Shown piece after piece: positions 57,216-64,000 of a DNA stretch of 64,000 bases (its first letter is position 1; the number at the start of each line of letters is the position of its first letter). The notes beneath the pieces are model-generated. The model did no database searches, was not told where the DNA came from, and was given only the letters and a program-made list of their open reading frames with translations. Origin of the DNA: Pedobacter sp. HDW13 (GTDB lineage Bacteria > Bacteroidota > Bacteroidia > Sphingobacteriales > Sphingobacteriaceae); NCBI RefSeq assembly GCF_011303555.1, contig NZ_CP049868.1, positions 5,270,001-5,334,000 of the forward strand, in the 5' to 3' direction. Position numbers and translations under genes: made by a program.

Positions 57216-57229
57216 CGTAACTGATTACG
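57216..57229. promoter_or_regulatory. Candidate MarR operator (CGTAA-N4-TTACG)
   Basis: A perfect 5-bp palindrome around CTGA directly after the -7 element, over the expected transcript start and 14 bp before the ATG. It is well placed for self-repression by the MarR-type protein it precedes. Confidence 0.55.
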
Positions 57230-57242
57230 TAATTAATTATTT

Positions 57243-58196
57243 ATGGATTTTTTCGAACAAACAGGAAAAGTGGCAATAGGCAGCAGGTTGCGCATGCTAA
57301 CAGATAAGGTAACAGAAGATGCTGCTAATATTTATCAGCTTTATAATATAGATATGCAACCCAAGTGGTTCCCGGTTTTTTATTCCTTATCGCAGGGAGA
57401 GGAGAAAACCATAACCGAACTGGCTAAAGCAATTGGCCACTCGCATCCCTCGGTGAGTAAAATTATAGGCGAAATGCTAAAAAAGGGGTACGTAAAAGAG
57501 AGCAAGGATAAAGAGGATGGTAGAAGAAATGTAATCAGCTTGTCTGAAATCGGTATGCAGGTTGCTTATAAAATTAAAGACCAGCTGATTGATGTGGATG
57601 CGGCAATTGAAGAGCTTTCTGCACAAACACAAAATAAACTATGGGAAGCAATAGGCGAGTGGGAGTTTTTGTTGGAATCGAAAACATTATTAAGACGGGT
57701 GATGGAAAAGAAAAAGGAACGCGACAGTTCGAAAGTTGAAATTGTAGCCTATACACCGCAATATCAAGAAGTATTCAGGACTTTAAATGTGGAGTGGATT
57801 TCTACTTATTTTGAAATGGAAGAATCTGATTATAAGGCACTGGATAATCCGCAGAGTTATATTTTAGATCAGGGAGGTTATATTTTGGTTGCTTTATTTG
57901 ATGGTGAACCGCTGGGTGTTTGCGCTTTAATTAAAATGAACGATGGCGAATATGATTTCGAACTGGCTAAAATGGCTGTTTCGCCAAAAGCTCAAGGTAA
58001 GAATATTGGGTTTTTACTGGCCTCGGCTATTGTAGAAAAAGCCCGGTCATTTGGTGCAGCTAAAATCTATTTAGAAAGCAATACCATATTAAAACCAGCC
58101 ATTAACCTGTATCATAAACTTGGTTTTAAAAAAGTGGCCGGAAAACCAACTCCTTATACGAGGTGCAATATTCAGATGGAATTAGTTATAAAATAG
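57243..58196 (+). CDS. MarR-type regulator fused to a GNAT acetyltransferase
   Basis: A 317-residue two-domain protein. The MarR winged helix (about 35-110) contains TITELAKAIGHSHPSVSKII and the wing DGRRNVISLSEIG. From about 165 to 317 it is a GNAT domain with the acetyl-CoA loop KMAVSPKAQGKNIG and LYHKLGFKKV. The combination suggests a regulator that also modifies a small molecule or protein; neither ligand nor acceptor is known. It stands alone, with a strong promoter and a palindrome in front that suggest autoregulation. Confidence 0.92.
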   Translation: MDFFEQTGKVAIGSRLRMLTDKVTEDAANIYQLYNIDMQPKWFPVFYSLSQGEEKTITELAKAIGHSHPSVSKIIGEMLKKGYVKESKDKEDGRRNVISLSEIGMQVAYKIKDQLIDVDAAIEELSAQTQNKLWEAIGEWEFLLESKTLLRRVMEKKKERDSSKVEIVAYTPQYQEVFRTLNVEWISTYFEMEESDYKALDNPQSYILDQGGYILVALFDGEPLGVCALIKMNDGEYDFELAKMAVSPKAQGKNIGFLLASAIVEKARSFGAAKIYLESNTILKPAINLYHKLGFKKVAGKPTPYTRCNIQMELVIK

Positions 58197-58228
58197 TTTG
58201 GAGTCTGGAGTAGTAAGTTTGGAGCCGA

Positions 58229-58259
58229 TTAACCGATTTAAACAGTTAACCGTTTAAAC
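58229..58259. repeat. Short direct repeat between convergent genes
   Basis: TTAACCGATTTAAAC is followed after 2-3 bp by TTAACCGTTTAAAC. Two near-identical words in a 69-bp spacer; no T run, function unknown. Confidence 0.4.
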
Positions 58260-58265
58260 CAAATA

Positions 58266-59021
58266 TTACTCCAGCTTCAGTGCCTTCAGCAACTTATTCA
58301 ACTTCAATAAATCCTCTGGTGTATCAATGGCAACAGTTTCTAGATCAGTAACTTTTGTCTGAATGTAAAAGCCGTTTTCAATCCAGCGCAGCTGCTCTAA
58401 ACTTTCGGCAATTTCTAATGAAGATGGAGCCAGTTTAGTAATGGCTTTTAGTGCTTCTGTTCTATAGCCATAAATGCCAATGTGTTTGTAAAACTGATGC
58501 TTTTCTGCCCAAACACCCGGCTCGCCATTTCTGATAAAAGGAATAGGGCTACGGCTAAAGTACATCGCCCTGCCATTTACATCAATTACCACTTTGGGGC
58601 TGTTTGGGTTGTAAATACTTTCCTGACTTTGTATTGGTTTAATTAAGGTTGCCAACTCTACTTTTTCTTCGGTAAAGCAGCTGGCCAGTAAATCAATTTG
58701 TGCAGGTTCTATAAAAGGTTCATCGCCCTGAATGTTGATTACAATATCAAACCCGGGTAATTGCTCACTTACTTCTGCGCATCTATCGGTTCCGCTTTGA
58801 TGGTGCGCTGCTGTGAATACAAATTCACCACCAAATCTTTTTACTTCATCGGCAATCCGTTCATCATCGGTAGCAATAACCACTTTCGATAAACTTTCAG
58901 CTTTTGAAGCCTGTTCATACACCCGTTGTATCATCGTTTTTCCGGCAATATCAACCAAAGGTTTTCCCGGAAAGCGGGTAGAGGCGTAACGTGCAGGAAT
59001 AATTCCGATAATTTTAGACAT
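58266..59021 (-). CDS. kdsB: 3-deoxy-manno-octulosonate cytidylyltransferase
   Basis: A 251-residue enzyme that activates Kdo as CMP-Kdo for lipopolysaccharide inner core synthesis. IIPARYASTRFPGKPLVDIA at the start is the nucleotide-binding signature, and INIQGDEPFI and HIGIYGYR are family-typical. It lies 1 bp after a small membrane gene in a minus-strand housekeeping cluster (trpS, kinase, DUF5808, kdsB). It confirms an LPS-bearing cell. Confidence 0.96.
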   Translation of the reverse strand: MSKIIGIIPARYASTRFPGKPLVDIAGKTMIQRVYEQASKAESLSKVVIATDDERIADEVKRFGGEFVFTAAHHQSGTDRCAEVSEQLPGFDIVINIQGDEPFIEPAQIDLLASCFTEEKVELATLIKPIQSQESIYNPNSPKVVIDVNGRAMYFSRSPIPFIRNGEPGVWAEKHQFYKHIGIYGYRTEALKAITKLAPSSLEIAESLEQLRWIENGFYIQTKVTDLETVAIDTPEDLLKLNKLLKALKLE

Positions 59022-59022
59022 A

Positions 59023-59223
59023 CTATTTATTTAAGGTTCTTAATAAGATAACTGCACCGAAAATAAGTAACAAAACTACATAAGAAACAGGATGGGCAAA
59101 GTTGAGTGTCCAGCCCAGTATTTTATGGCGCTTCGGAACAATTATGCGTGAATCTGATTTATTGAAATAAATGATTCCCCACTTCCAGTTAACTGGGTTT
59201 TCGTGTTGAAAATCTTTGCCCAT
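59023..59223 (-). CDS. DUF5808-like small membrane protein
   Basis: A 66-residue protein with a cytoplasmic-looking start that contains NWKWGIIYFNKSDSRIIVPK and GWTLNFAHP, which resembles DUF5808, and one C-terminal helix (about 46-62). Function unknown. It lies 1 bp before kdsB. Confidence 0.65.
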   Translation of the reverse strand: MGKDFQHENPVNWKWGIIYFNKSDSRIIVPKRHKILGWTLNFAHPVSYVVLLLIFGAVILLRTLNK

Positions 59224-59263
59224 CTTATGTGTTAATTATTTTTAAGCAAAATATTTATTCAGG

Positions 59264-59878
59264 CTAAAATAAACCGTTAATTTCGGCCTCGATAGATTGA
59301 ATTACCGTTCCTAAATCTTCAGGGTTATTGGTGAAATCCAATTTGTCCTTATCTAAAATCAATAATTTACCCAGGTTATAACCTTTTATCCAGGCTTCGT
59401 ATTTTTCGTTCAGTTTAGACAAGTAATCAATTCTGATTCCTGCTTCATATTCGCGACCACGGCGTTGGATATTGTTAACCAAAGTAGGCACCGACGCACG
59501 CAGGTAAACCAATAAATCAGGTGGTTTAATAAACGAGGTAATGTTATCAAAAATTGCACGGTAATTGTCGTGATCGCGAGTAGTCATTAGAGCCATATCG
59601 TGCAGGTTTTCTGCAAAAATATGGGCATCTTCGTAAATAGTCCGGTCTTGTATTACGTTGCGTTTGTTAACTTCAATATCTGTAATCTGCTGAAAACGGC
59701 TGTTCAGGAAATAAATCTGAAGGTTAAAACTCCAGCGCTTCATGTCGCTATAAAAATCTTCCAGATAAGGATTATTGTCTACAGCTTCATACAAAGCTTC
59801 CCATCCGTAATTTTTTGCCAAAAGGCCAGTTAAAGTAGTTTTACCAGCACCAATATTCCCTACAATTGCTATATGCAT
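59264..59878 (-). CDS. Deoxynucleoside kinase
   Basis: A 204-residue enzyme of the deoxyadenosine/deoxyguanosine kinase family, which phosphorylates salvaged deoxynucleosides. The P-loop is VGNIGAGKTT, then the substrate-lid phrases VDNNPYLEDFY, VIQDRTIYEDAHIFAENLH and the Arg-rich NNIQRRGREYE. I start at ATG 59876-59878 (MHIAIVG), the usual start of this family; the longer form needs TTG and reads through GCGTTTTGCG-like repeat text. Confidence 0.9.
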   Translation of the reverse strand: MHIAIVGNIGAGKTTLTGLLAKNYGWEALYEAVDNNPYLEDFYSDMKRWSFNLQIYFLNSRFQQITDIEVNKRNVIQDRTIYEDAHIFAENLHDMALMTTRDHDNYRAIFDNITSFIKPPDLLVYLRASVPTLVNNIQRRGREYEAGIRIDYLSKLNEKYEAWIKGYNLGKLLILDKDKLDFTNNPEDLGTVIQSIEAEINGLF

Positions 59879-59955
59879 ATGTTCTTGCGTTTTGCGTTCG
59901 GCGTTTTGCGGGAGGCGTTGTTTCGCCAAACGCTAAGCGCTTATCGCAATATTAA

Positions 59956-60954
59956 TTAAAAACTTTTAAACCCAATTAAACTACGAACTTCCCTAATGGT
60001 TTTTTGTGCGCTTTCGCGAGCTTTTAATGCTCCGTGTTTGGCTACCTGACGTAAATAAGAATCGTCTTTGGCAATGTCCTGTATACGCTCACGCATCGGG
60101 GCAGTGGCAATAATCATATCTTCGGCCAGTTGTTTTTTAAAATCACCGTAGCGGATTTGCATTTTGTTGTATAACTCATCGAAATGCTGGTGCGTGTCTG
60201 CACTCGAAACCACTTTCATTAAATCGAACAGATTTTGAATAGGTTCTGGCTTTGGCTGGTTTTCTTCAGTCGGGCCGCCATCGCTAACCGCACGCATTAC
60301 TTTTTTACGGATGGTTTCAGGATCGTCAGATAGGTAAACCGCATTGGCTTCACCTTCCGATTTGCCCATTTTACCCTTGCCATCTAAACCTGGTACTTTA
60401 ACCAGTTTATCCGAATAGCTAAACGCATAAGGCTCAGGGAAATATTCGGTATTGTACAAGCGGTTAAAACGGTTACCAAATGTACGGGCCATTTCTAAAT
60501 GTTGCTCCTGGTCTTTACCAACAGGTACTTTGGTGGCTTTATGGATCAAAATATCGGCTGCCATTAAAACCGGGTAGGTTAATAGGCCTGCATTTACGTT
60601 ATCAGGGTTGGCACGCACTTTATCTTTAAATGAAGTACTGCGCTCCAGTTCGCCCATATAAGCATTCATATTCAGATATAAATAAAGCTCTGCAATTTCA
60701 GGTACATCGCTCTGTATATAAATGGTGCTGTTTTCCGGATCTATACCGCTGGCTAAATATTCAACCAGCACATGTTTAATGTTGCCATGCAAATCGGCCG
60801 GGGTAGGATGTGTTGTTAAAGAGTGTAAATCGGCAATAAAAAAGTAGCAATTGTAATCATTTTGCATTTGCACAAAGTTTTTTACTGCACCATAATAATT
60901 ACCTAAATGTAATTTTCCTGTTGAGCGGATGCCACTCACCACTGTTTCTTTCAT
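59956..60954 (-). CDS. trpS: Tryptophanyl-tRNA synthetase
   Basis: A 332-residue class I synthetase that loads tryptophan onto its tRNA. The HIGH-type motif is TGKLHLGNYYG (12-22) and the KMSKS-type motif is KMGKS (195-199). Length and sequence are standard for bacterial TrpS. It starts the minus-strand cluster toward kdsB. Confidence 0.97.
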   Translation of the reverse strand: MKETVVSGIRSTGKLHLGNYYGAVKNFVQMQNDYNCYFFIADLHSLTTHPTPADLHGNIKHVLVEYLASGIDPENSTIYIQSDVPEIAELYLYLNMNAYMGELERSTSFKDKVRANPDNVNAGLLTYPVLMAADILIHKATKVPVGKDQEQHLEMARTFGNRFNRLYNTEYFPEPYAFSYSDKLVKVPGLDGKGKMGKSEGEANAVYLSDDPETIRKKVMRAVSDGGPTEENQPKPEPIQNLFDLMKVVSSADTHQHFDELYNKMQIRYGDFKKQLAEDMIIATAPMRERIQDIAKDDSYLRQVAKHGALKARESAQKTIREVRSLIGFKSF

Positions 60955-61124
60955 AATGCCACGAAATTAAAAATAAAATACAAGCATTGTATAACATGTG
61001 ATCAATTTTATATCAATTTAGGTTCAACAATATAGTGTCTATGTTTTCCACTCCTTATAGTATTGAAAAAATACCGTAAACTAAACTTAAATATGTCAAC
61101 CTATTTTATATTTTTGGTGCATCT

Positions 61125-61850
61125 ATGATTAAATTTCTTCGTCAGCTGCACCGCGTATGGTTTCTGTTCTGCATCATATTCTTTTTTGCGCTTTTTTATC
61201 CTTTTTACTATTTAACTTCCCGCAACGAAAAGTATTATGGCGTATTAAACTTTTTCAGAAAAGCCAACAGTTTTCTATGCAGTTTCTTTGCAGGCGTATT
61301 TTTCTCTTATCATTATGAAGAGAAATTAGATAGGAATCAAACTTATATTTATTGTGCCAACCATAGCTCTAATCTCGATATCATGATTTTTTGCATCATG
61401 GGGCATGGCAGGTATCATTTTATGGGAAAAGATGAGCTCTTGAATAATCCGGTGCTGGGCATTTTTTTTAAAACAATTGATATAGCTGTAAAGCGCGATA
61501 GTAAAATTTCTGCTTTCAGGGCTTTTAAAAAGGCAGGCGAGAATTTAGAAAAAGGAATGAGTCTGATCATTTTTCCCGAAGGAAAGATCGATGATCATTA
61601 TCCGCCAAAACTTGGTGAATTTAAAAACGGTCCTTTTCGTTTAGCCATCGATAAAAATATCCCACTGGTACCAGTAAGTTTAGCCAATATTTGGCAAATT
61701 AACTGGGATGATGGAGCAAAGTATGGAAGTAAGCCGGGAATTTGCGATATTTACGTCCACAAACCCATAAATACTGCTGCAATGAGTGCCGACGATTCGG
61801 ACGCATTAAAAGAGCAGGTTTACCAATTGATTGATAGTAAATTAGTATAA
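61125..61850 (+). CDS. 1-acyl-sn-glycerol-3-phosphate acyltransferase (PlsC type)
   Basis: A 241-residue membrane acyltransferase making phosphatidic acid. The catalytic HxxxxD is NHSSNLD with His80 and Asp85, and the substrate-binding motif is FPEGKID (150-156). One or two helices span about 11-30. It ends 1 bp before gatC, so the two are likely on one transcript. Confidence 0.92.
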   Translation: MIKFLRQLHRVWFLFCIIFFFALFYPFYYLTSRNEKYYGVLNFFRKANSFLCSFFAGVFFSYHYEEKLDRNQTYIYCANHSSNLDIMIFCIMGHGRYHFMGKDELLNNPVLGIFFKTIDIAVKRDSKISAFRAFKKAGENLEKGMSLIIFPEGKIDDHYPPKLGEFKNGPFRLAIDKNIPLVPVSLANIWQINWDDGAKYGSKPGICDIYVHKPINTAAMSADDSDALKEQVYQLIDSKLV

Positions 61851-61851
61851 T

Positions 61852-62142
61852 ATGAATTTAGACGCAAAAACCATCCATAAAATAGCCGACCTGGCCAGAA
61901 TTCATATTGATGAAAAACAAGTGAATGTACTCATTCCGGAAATGAATAAAGTTTTATCATTCATGGAAAAATTAAACGAGTTAGATACCGCTAATGTAAA
62001 ACCTTTGGTTTATATGAACGAATCTGTTAATGTTTGGCGCGAAGATGTGGTGAAACAGGAAATTACTACTGAAGAGGGTTTAAAAAACGCAGCTAAACAT
62101 AGCGACGAATTTTTTATGGTACCTAAAATAATCGAGAAATAG
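61852..62142 (+). CDS. gatC: Aspartyl/glutamyl-tRNA amidotransferase subunit C
   Basis: A 96-residue protein with the typical GatC sequence (IADLARIHIDEKQ, MNKVLSFMEKLNELDT, FFMVPKIIEK). GatC holds together the GatCAB complex, which converts Glu-tRNA(Gln) or Asp-tRNA(Asn) to the amide. GatA and GatB are not in this window. It follows the PlsC-type gene by 1 bp. Confidence 0.93.
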   Translation: MNLDAKTIHKIADLARIHIDEKQVNVLIPEMNKVLSFMEKLNELDTANVKPLVYMNESVNVWREDVVKQEITTEEGLKNAAKHSDEFFMVPKIIEK

Positions 62143-62247
62143 CCGTTATTGATATAACCATAGGTATGAATTTAAGCAATGTTTATAATGAAATTTTTAA
62201 ACTCTTGTAACATACCTGCCATTGCCCTTGTCTAAAAAAGAAAAAAC

Positions 62248-63006
62248 ATGGAGAAACCACTCATTACTATAAAGGAAATTGGCCGTAAATATGTTATTGG
62301 ATCTGAAGTGATTCACGCTTTAAAATCAGTTTCTTTAGATATCAATAAAGGCGAATTTGTAGCACTGATGGGACCATCTGGTTCGGGTAAATCAACCTTG
62401 ATGAATATTTTAGGCTGTTTAGATACTCCTACAAGCGGCACTTACGTACTAAACGGTACAAACGTGAGCCACATGAGTGATGATGCGCTTGCCGAAGTAC
62501 GCAACAAGGAGATTGGTTTCGTGTTTCAAACCTTTAACTTATTGCCGCGTTCAACTTCACTTGATAATGTGGCTTTACCTTTAATTTATGCAGGAAGCAG
62601 TAAAAAAGATCGTCAGGCTAGGGCTGCCAAAGCTTTAGAAAATGTTGGTTTGGGTAACCGTATGGATCATAAACCTAACGAACTTTCGGGTGGTCAGCGC
62701 CAGCGTGTAGCTGTTGCAAGAGCACTCATTAACGATCCCTCTATCATTCTTGCCGATGAGCCAACCGGTAACTTAGATACCAAAACCTCAATCGAAATTA
62801 TGGGTTTGTTAGAAGAGATTCACAGCAAAGGCAACACCATTATTCTGGTAACGCACGAAGAAGATATTGCCCAACATGCCCATCGGATTGTGCGTATGCG
62901 TGACGGATTGATCGAAAACGATTATTTAAACACCGAAGTGAAGAACGTTTCGCCGCGCTTACAGGCTTTAAAAGAGAGTGGCAGCGACTGGGAGAAAATT
63001 AACTAA
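62248..63006 (+). CDS. ABC transporter ATP-binding protein (MacB/LolD type)
   Basis: A 252-residue ATPase with Walker [19 protein letters not shown], signature LSGGQRQR, Walker [13 protein letters not shown] and switch His in ILVTHEE. A C-terminal extension of about 25 residues ([19 protein letters not shown]) follows the usual end. It has no permease next to it, unlike the ATPase at 30839-31504, so its partner must lie elsewhere. Confidence 0.93.
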   Translation: MEKPLITIKEIGRKYVIGSEVIHALKSVSLDINKGEFVALMGPSGSGKSTLMNILGCLDTPTSGTYVLNGTNVSHMSDDALAEVRNKEIGFVFQTFNLLPRSTSLDNVALPLIYAGSSKKDRQARAAKALENVGLGNRMDHKPNELSGGQRQRVAVARALINDPSIILADEPTGNLDTKTSIEIMGLLEEIHSKGNTIILVTHEEDIAQHAHRIVRMRDGLIENDYLNTEVKNVSPRLQALKESGSDWEKIN

Positions 63007-63074
63007 GGTTGATGCTGTAAGGCATAGGGGATAAGGCTTTAAAACCTTAAATCTCCCGCCTTTAACCTTTTCAT

Positions 63075-63623
63075 ATGAAAATCTACACTAAAACCGGCGA
63101 CAAGGGGCAAACATCACTTATTGGTGGTACCCGTGTGCCTAAATTTCATCACCGTATCGAAACCTACGGAACCGTTGATGAACTCAATTCTTACATCGGT
63201 TTAATTATGTGCCAGGATATTAATTCGCATTATAAACAGTTGTTAAAAGAGATTCAGGATCGTTTATTTACAGTAGGTGCATCATTAGCGGCCGACCCTG
63301 AGAAATCGAAAATGAAAATCCCTGATTTACATGATACAGATATTGTACTGCTCGAAAATGAGATGGATGAGATGAATGAAGCCTTGCCAGCTTTAAAACA
63401 CTTTGTATTACCTGGAGGAAATACTGTCGTTTCTTACTGCCATCTGGCCAGATGTGTATGCAGAAGGGCAGAACGGCTTGCAGTGGAGCTTGCAGAAAAT
63501 AGCTTTGTAGATGAGCACGTAACGATTTATCTGAACCGTTTAAGTGATTATTTGTTTGTTTTGGCACGAAAACTGACGATGGATTTCAAGGCGGAAGAAA
63601 ATATTTGGATCCCGCGGGTTTAA
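63075..63623 (+). CDS. PduO-type cob(I)alamin adenosyltransferase
   Basis: A 182-residue enzyme that transfers adenosyl from ATP to corrinoid to make adenosylcobalamin. The start, TKTGDKGQTSLIGG (5-18), is the ATP-binding motif of PduO enzymes; later RCVCRRAERLAVELAE and LNRLSDYLFVLARK are typical. No other cobalamin genes are in the window. Confidence 0.93.
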   Translation: MKIYTKTGDKGQTSLIGGTRVPKFHHRIETYGTVDELNSYIGLIMCQDINSHYKQLLKEIQDRLFTVGASLAADPEKSKMKIPDLHDTDIVLLENEMDEMNEALPALKHFVLPGGNTVVSYCHLARCVCRRAERLAVELAENSFVDEHVTIYLNRLSDYLFVLARKLTMDFKAEENIWIPRV

Positions 63624-63709
63624 TAGTTGAAAAATAAGTTTGTTTTGCTCAAAAATTTTAATATACTTTGCGCATAATAAAGGAATACGAATTTAATTGA
63701 ATTGATGAT

Positions 63710-63931
63710 ATGTATTGGACATTAGAATTAGCATCGCACCTGGAAGACGCACCATGGCCTGCAACTAAAGATGAATTAATTGATTACGGTATCCGCTCTG
63801 GTGCCCCGGTAGAAGTTATTGAAAACTTACAGGCATTAGAAGATGATGGCGAGCCTTATGAAACTATTGAGGAGATCTGGCCAGATTATCCAACTAAAGA
63901 AGATTTCTTCTTTAACGAGGACGAATACTAA
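63710..63931 (+). CDS. DUF2795 family small acidic protein
   Basis: A 73-residue acidic protein; WPATKDELIDYGIRSGAPVE fits DUF2795, and the C-terminus is very rich in Glu and Asp. Function unknown. It is followed 13 bp later by a terminator. Confidence 0.75.
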   Translation: MYWTLELASHLEDAPWPATKDELIDYGIRSGAPVEVIENLQALEDDGEPYETIEEIWPDYPTKEDFFFNEDEY

Positions 63932-63944
63932 GAATAAGATAAGG

Positions 63945-63974
63945 AACCTTCCGGTATAAACGGGAGGTTTTTTT
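63945..63974 (+). terminator. Terminator of the DUF2795 gene
   Basis: AACCTTCCG pairs with CGGGAGGTT (one G-U pair) over a 7-base loop and is followed by a T run. Confidence 0.8.
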
Positions 63975-64000
63975 ATGCCCTTCTCATACTTAAGAACAGC

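Noticed and set aside
59879-59929. A longer N-terminus for the deoxynucleoside kinase
   Set aside because: It needs a TTG start and reads through repetitive GCGTTTTGCG text; the ATG at 59878 gives the usual family start.

Overview
The window looks like chromosome of a Bacteroidota bacterium close to Pedobacter (Sphingobacteriaceae). The main evidence is a SusC/SusD pair, several carboxypeptidase-regulatory/TonB-type outer membrane proteins, a GLPGLI protein, KdsB (hence LPS), AT-rich spacers, candidate promoters with the Bacteroidota -7 element TAnnTTTG, and dispersed palindromes of the GTCATTTCGAG type. I see no rRNA, tRNA, CRISPR array, phage or insertion sequence. It reads as ordinary core and accessory chromosome.

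Layout. 1-4.4 kb: a truncated outer membrane receptor, a DUF4397 lipoprotein and catalase-peroxidase KatG. 4.4-9.6 kb: a repeat-rich spacer, a LysR regulator with a YeiH-type transporter, a small AAA ATPase, a conserved CxxC protein and an acyltransferase-3 membrane protein; three of these genes carry a one-base deletion in a G/C run. 9.9-12.3 kb: an unknown protein and a gamma-glutamyltransferase-like enzyme. 12.5-19.5 kb: a compact seven-gene operon made of a TMEM220-like membrane protein followed by the complete ebo set eboA-eboF. It encodes a UbiA-like prenyltransferase, a dehydroquinate-synthase-like cyclase, two TIM-barrel-type proteins and an alkaline-phosphatase-superfamily enzyme. This is the most interesting system here; its product in this organism is unknown. 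19.5-27.8 kb: a SusC-SusD-metallophosphoesterase-phosphatase operon divergent from a TetR regulator, probably for uptake of a phosphorylated compound. 28.0-36.6 kb: a MacA/TolC/MacB-type ABC efflux operon with two FtsX-like permeases, ending in a sigma-54 activator and its histidine kinase, with a candidate sigma-54 promoter in front. 36.6-43.9 kb: DUF2461, a TetR/SDR pair sharing matching operator-like sites, a coiled-coil membrane protein, a KOW protein, a frameshifted TonB receptor behind a palindromic leader, and a thioesterase. 44-52.3 kb: a SpmA/SpmB-like fusion, an S9 peptidase and the pyrG-yidC pair. 52.3-58.2 kb: GLPGLI plus outer membrane protein, two small envelope proteins and a MarR-GNAT fusion with a clear promoter and palindrome. 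58.2-64 kb: housekeeping genes kdsB, a DUF5808 gene, a deoxynucleoside kinase gene, trpS, a plsC-type gene, gatC, an ABC ATPase, a PduO-type adenosyltransferase and DUF2795.

Four genes (YeiH, the CxxC protein, the acyltransferase and the TonB receptor) are each broken by what looks like one missing base, three of them in G/C homopolymers. Sequencing or assembly error is at least as likely as true decay, so they should be read as probably intact until the reads are checked. All function calls are from reading the sequence; no database search was run.
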